Made by a program: the position numbers and the translations under genes. Below the pieces are notes generated by a model. The model did not search any database, was not told the DNA's origin, and was given only the letters and a program-made list of their open reading frames with translations. This document shows positions 14,419-16,821 of a stretch of DNA of 16,821 nt, piece after piece (position 1 is the stretch's first letter; each line of letters opens with the position of its first letter). Source of the stretch: an uncultured Bacillota bacterium (GTDB lineage Bacteria; Bacillota; Limnochordia; Limnochordales; ZCTH02-B6); assembly GCA_937916565.1 (NCBI GenBank), contig CALFSR010000209.1, forward strand, positions 1 through 16,821. The letters are read 5' to 3'.

Positions 14419-15303
14419 GTGCTGGTCACGGGGGCGGCGGGGTTTGTGGGCCGGCACGTGGTGGCCGGCTTGCGACGGATCCATGCCCCGGTGCGGGCCG
14501 TGGTGCGGCCCGGGCGGCCGGGGCGGTCTCCCGCCGGCGTGGAGGTCGTACCCATTGACCTGCGGGCGCCCGGGCACCATCTCGCGGTGGCGCTTGAGGG
14601 TGCGGACGCCGTCGTGCATGCGGCGGGCGTGCGGGCGGAGCGGCCGTGGCGCGGGGAGACTTTCCAGGCGGCCCACGTGGAGGCGACGGAGCGCCTGGTG
14701 GCCGCCGCCGAAGCCGCAGGTGTGCAGCGGTTTGTCCTCGTCAGCTGCTTGGGAGCGGGGGACGACGCCGGGATCGCTCTCTTGAGGGCCAAGGCGGCCG
14801 CTGAGGAGATCGTGCGGGCCAGCCGGCTGGAGTGGACGATCTTGCGCTGCGGGCTCATCTACGGCCCGGGCGACGGGCGCGTGATGCGGCTTGCCCGCTG
14901 GATGGGCTGGCTGGGAAGGGCGCCTATCGTGGGCGATGGCCTTTTTCGGGTGCAGCCCATTGCCGTCGGGGACGTCGTGGCCGGGTGTGTACGCGCGGCC
15001 ACCACGAGCCTGCTGGCAAGGCGGGTGTTTTCGGTGGCGGGACCCGACGTAATGGCGTTCCGGGACATGGTGGAGCTGCTCGCGGCTGCCATCGATCGGC
15101 GGTTGCCCCCCTTGCGCATCCCGCTCGCGATGGCCCATGGGCTCACGGCCATGCGGGTCCGCGGCTTGGTGCCGTGGACCGCCGATGAGCTGCAGGTGAT
15201 GATGCAGGGTTTCACGTGCGACCCGCGGGAGTACTTCGAGGCGGCAGGCGTAGCGCGGCCCTTGCCCTTTAGCGCCGCGGTGCGGGCGTATCTGGGAGCG
15301 TAA
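14419..15303 (+). CDS. atypical SDR / NDUFA9-like NAD(P)-binding protein, start possibly frameshifted
   Basis: A 294-residue Rossmann-fold protein of the extended or atypical SDR group, close in style to NDUFA9-like proteins. It has VTGAAGFVG (3-11), a DLRAP acidic turn, ADAVVHAAG (62-70), RFVLVSCLGAG, and EWTILRCGLIYGPGDG. The usual YxxxK is LxxxK here (Leu121, Lys125), so classical dehydrogenase or epimerase chemistry is doubtful. The only in-frame start is GTG 14419, which cuts the protein immediately before the first strand and has no well-placed ribosome binding site. A fine site (GAGGTGG, 14395-14401) instead serves ATG 14406 in another frame. It follows the carboxyltransferase gene by 22 bases and is probably co-transcribed with it. 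Function unknown. Confidence 0.78.
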   Translation: MLVTGAAGFVGRHVVAGLRRIHAPVRAVVRPGRPGRSPAGVEVVPIDLRAPGHHLAVALEGADAVVHAAGVRAERPWRGETFQAAHVEATERLVAAAEAAGVQRFVLVSCLGAGDDAGIALLRAKAAAEEIVRASRLEWTILRCGLIYGPGDGRVMRLARWMGWLGRAPIVGDGLFRVQPIAVGDVVAGCVRAATTSLLARRVFSVAGPDVMAFRDMVELLAAAIDRRLPPLRIPLAMAHGLTAMRVRGLVPWTADELQVMMQGFTCDPREYFEAAGVARPLPFSAAVRAYLGA

Positions 15304-15408
15304 CCCGCCTGGCGGACGACGGGAGCAGGCTGCGTTTCAGCCGATGCCGGCGCTGGTGGCGGGGAGGGCCCGCCTCGGCGCCGGGGAGACCTACAATCTG
15401 TTTTCTAC

Positions 15409-15415
15409 AGGAGGT
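15409..15415 (+). promoter_or_regulatory. ribosome binding site fixing the UPF0173 start
   Basis: AGGAGGT lies 9 bases before ATG 15425 and rules out the in-frame ATG at 15344. Confidence 0.8.
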
Positions 15416-15424
15416 TGTCGGCCG

Positions 15425-16117
15425 ATGCGTATCCGGTACTTGGGCCACTCGGCGTTCGTGCTCGAAGCGGACGGGAAGCGGGTGGCGGTTGATCCGTTCA
15501 TGACTGGAAACCCCAAGTGCGCGGCGAAGCCCGAGGAGCTGGACGTGGACGGCATCCTGCTCACCCACGGCCATGCCGACCACGTCGGCGACGCCGTCGC
15601 CATCGCGCAGCGCACGGGGGCCCTTATCGTCGCACCGGTAGAGCTGGCTGGTTACCTGGCCGCGCAGGGCGCGCCCAAGACGCACGGGATGAACTTCGGC
15701 GGCACGCGCCAGTTCGACTTCGGACAGGTGAAAATGGTGCCCGCGTGGCACAGCTCGTCCCTGGACGGCCCTTCTGGACCGGTCTACCTCGGCAACCCGG
15801 CGGGATTTCTCATCACCATGGGCGGCGTTACCGTTTATCACGCGGGCGACACGTGTCTCTTCGGCGACATGGAGCTCATCGGGCGCCGCCACCGGATTGA
15901 CGTGGCGTTGTTGCCCATCGGCGACAACTACACGATGGGCCCTGAGGACGCCGGGTACGCAGTGGAGCTCATCAAGCCGCGCTGGGTCGTCCCCATGCAC
16001 TACGACACGTTCCCGTTGATCGCCCAGGACCCGCAGGCGTTCGCACGACTGGCCGAGGCCGCCGGTGCCCGCTGCCACGTGATGGCGCCCGGCGATGAGT
16101 GGACCGTGCCGCTGTAA
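15425..16117 (+). CDS. UPF0173 family metal-dependent hydrolase
   Basis: A metallo-beta-lactamase-fold hydrolase, 230 residues, the usual size of UPF0173 (Bacillus YtkL-like) proteins. Metal ligands are in THGHADH (47-53), His109 in AWHSS, Asp142 in YHAGDT, and His192 in MHYDTFP. MRIRYLGHSAF at the start and PIGDNYTMGPEDA near 165 are family hallmarks. The natural substrate is not known. ATG 15425 is chosen because a near-perfect AGGAGGT precedes it and the family begins at this methionine. The 121-base gap after the SDR gene shows no terminator; a TACAAT at 15392 has no -35 partner, so read-through from the upstream cluster is likely. Confidence 0.93.
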   Translation: MRIRYLGHSAFVLEADGKRVAVDPFMTGNPKCAAKPEELDVDGILLTHGHADHVGDAVAIAQRTGALIVAPVELAGYLAAQGAPKTHGMNFGGTRQFDFGQVKMVPAWHSSSLDGPSGPVYLGNPAGFLITMGGVTVYHAGDTCLFGDMELIGRRHRIDVALLPIGDNYTMGPEDAGYAVELIKPRWVVPMHYDTFPLIAQDPQAFARLAEAAGARCHVMAPGDEWTVPL

Positions 16118-16146
16118 GGCGGGCATCGTGCGCACAAGGCTTGACG

Positions 16147-16177
16147 AGCCGCCGGCCTAAGGGCAGGCGGCTTTCTC
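16147..16177 (+). terminator. probable intrinsic terminator after the UPF0173 gene
   Basis: AGCCGCC (16147-16153) pairs with GGCGGCT (16166-16172), and the second arm runs directly into TTTCTC. The stem is 7 bp with a 12-base loop and a short U-rich tail. It lies between the UPF0173 stop and the nitrilase start. Confidence 0.55.
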
Positions 16178-16202
16178 ATCGAGCGCGGGAGGGGGCGGGA
16201 AT

Positions 16203-16821
16203 ATGGCCAAGCCGGACGAGATCGCCATAGCATGCGTGCAAGCCCGGGTGAGCCTGGAGGATTACGTCACCAAGGAAGCGTTCCGGCACCTCGTGGAGCG
16301 CCTGATGGCGAAAGCTGCGGCCGCCATGCCACCCGGCGTGCCGCGGCTCGTCGTTTTTCCCGAGGATTTCGCCTCCGGGTGCATCTTTGCGGGTGAGGCC
16401 GACGCCGTGCGGGGGGACGCGAGCCTCCGGGGAGCGGTGGCGGCCTTGGTCAAACGCCATTTCACGGGCGTCATGGCCCAGCGCCTGCGGCACCGGGTCG
16501 GCTGGGTGCGGGCGTTGGCCCTACACCGGGCAGCGGCCGTAGCGGACGTGTACTTCACCGTCTTTCAGGAAGCGGCCAGGCGCTTTGGGGCGTACGTGCT
16601 CGGAGGCACGGTGCTGCTGCCCGACTTGGACGACTCCGGCCGGCCACTGGGACGGGAGGTGTACAATACCGCCTACCTGTTTGGGCCCGACGGGCGCGTC
16701 GTGGGAGCCCAGCGAAAGGCGTTTCTGATCGACATCGAAGGGCCCGGCGGGCTTGATCTGTCTACCGGCAGCGTGGCGGGGATTGCGGCCTGGGACACGG
16801 AGCTCGGGCGTGTCGGCGTGG
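16203..16821 (+). CDS. carbon-nitrogen hydrolase (nitrilase superfamily), N-terminal part
   Basis: The first 206 residues of a nitrilase-superfamily amidohydrolase; the frame is open to the window end. It starts IAIACVQARVSLED. The first two catalytic residues are present: Glu54 in LVVFPEDF and Lys172 in GAQRKAFL, the latter after VYNTAYLFGPDGRVVG. The nucleophilic cysteine should follow just beyond the edge. Between Glu54 and the GAYVLGGTVLL strand there are about 75 residues, longer than in simple omega-amidases and nearer to branches with an extra helical insert. Substrate cannot be inferred. ATG 16203 has a G-rich ribosome binding site (GGGAGGGGGCGGG) just upstream and stands after a probable terminator, so it likely begins a new transcription unit, though I see no clear promoter. 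Confidence 0.85.
   Translation, partial: MAKPDEIAIACVQARVSLEDYVTKEAFRHLVERLMAKAAAAMPPGVPRLVVFPEDFASGCIFAGEADAVRGDASLRGAVAALVKRHFTGVMAQRLRHRVGWVRALALHRAAAVADVYFTVFQEAARRFGAYVLGGTVLLPDLDDSGRPLGREVYNTAYLFGPDGRVVGAQRKAFLIDIEGPGGLDLSTGSVAGIAAWDTELGRVGV

Noticed and set aside
15392..15397. TACAAT as a -10 box for the UPF0173 gene
   Set aside because: No -35-like hexamer lies 15-19 bases upstream (the region is GGGCCCGCC), so a promoter cannot be supported.

Overview
This is a high-GC bacterial window that looks like a GC-rich, probably spore-forming member of the Bacillota. The clues are a SufC-SufD-SufS-SufU iron-sulfur cluster of the Gram-positive type with a zinc-type SufU, a two-gene ABC exporter resembling Bacillus BmrC/BmrD (YheI/YheH), a short single-domain biotinyl protein resembling Bacillus YngHB, a CwlD-like amidase, strong AGGAGG-type ribosome binding sites, and several TTG starts. 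High GC leaves long open frames antisense to nearly every gene; I treated these as shadows.

Layout. Positions 1-367 (+) hold the end of an o-succinylbenzoate synthase (MenC/NSAR-type enolase-superfamily) gene. A roughly 300-base gap follows with short tandem repeats and competing small hairpins. Then come a secreted or membrane-anchored cell-wall amidase (+) and, convergent to it, hemL (-). From a clear sigma-A-like promoter between hemL and sufC, the suf operon runs rightward (sufC, sufD, sufS, sufU), tightly packed with overlapping stop and start codons; sufB is absent. Convergent to it are two ABC exporter half-transporters (-), transcribed leftward as an operon. Their NBD motifs are asymmetric, as in heterodimeric exporters.

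Divergent from the exporter is a rightward cluster. It starts with an AtuA-family (DUF1446) protein, then a separate small AtuA C-terminal-domain-like protein, a 70-residue biotin carrier, and an acyl-CoA carboxylase carboxyltransferase. These are followed by an atypical SDR/NDUFA9-like protein whose start looks frameshifted, then by a UPF0173 metallo-beta-lactamase-fold hydrolase with its own strong ribosome binding site. After a probable terminator, a carbon-nitrogen hydrolase (nitrilase family) gene begins and runs off the right end.

How the genes relate. The suf genes form a recognisable Fe-S assembly set that needs SufB from elsewhere. The AtuA-like/biotin-carrier/carboxyltransferase genes look like a compact acyl-CoA carboxylation module that lacks its biotin carboxylase; this is the least described part of the window. 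The remaining genes are mainly housekeeping and unrelated to each other.
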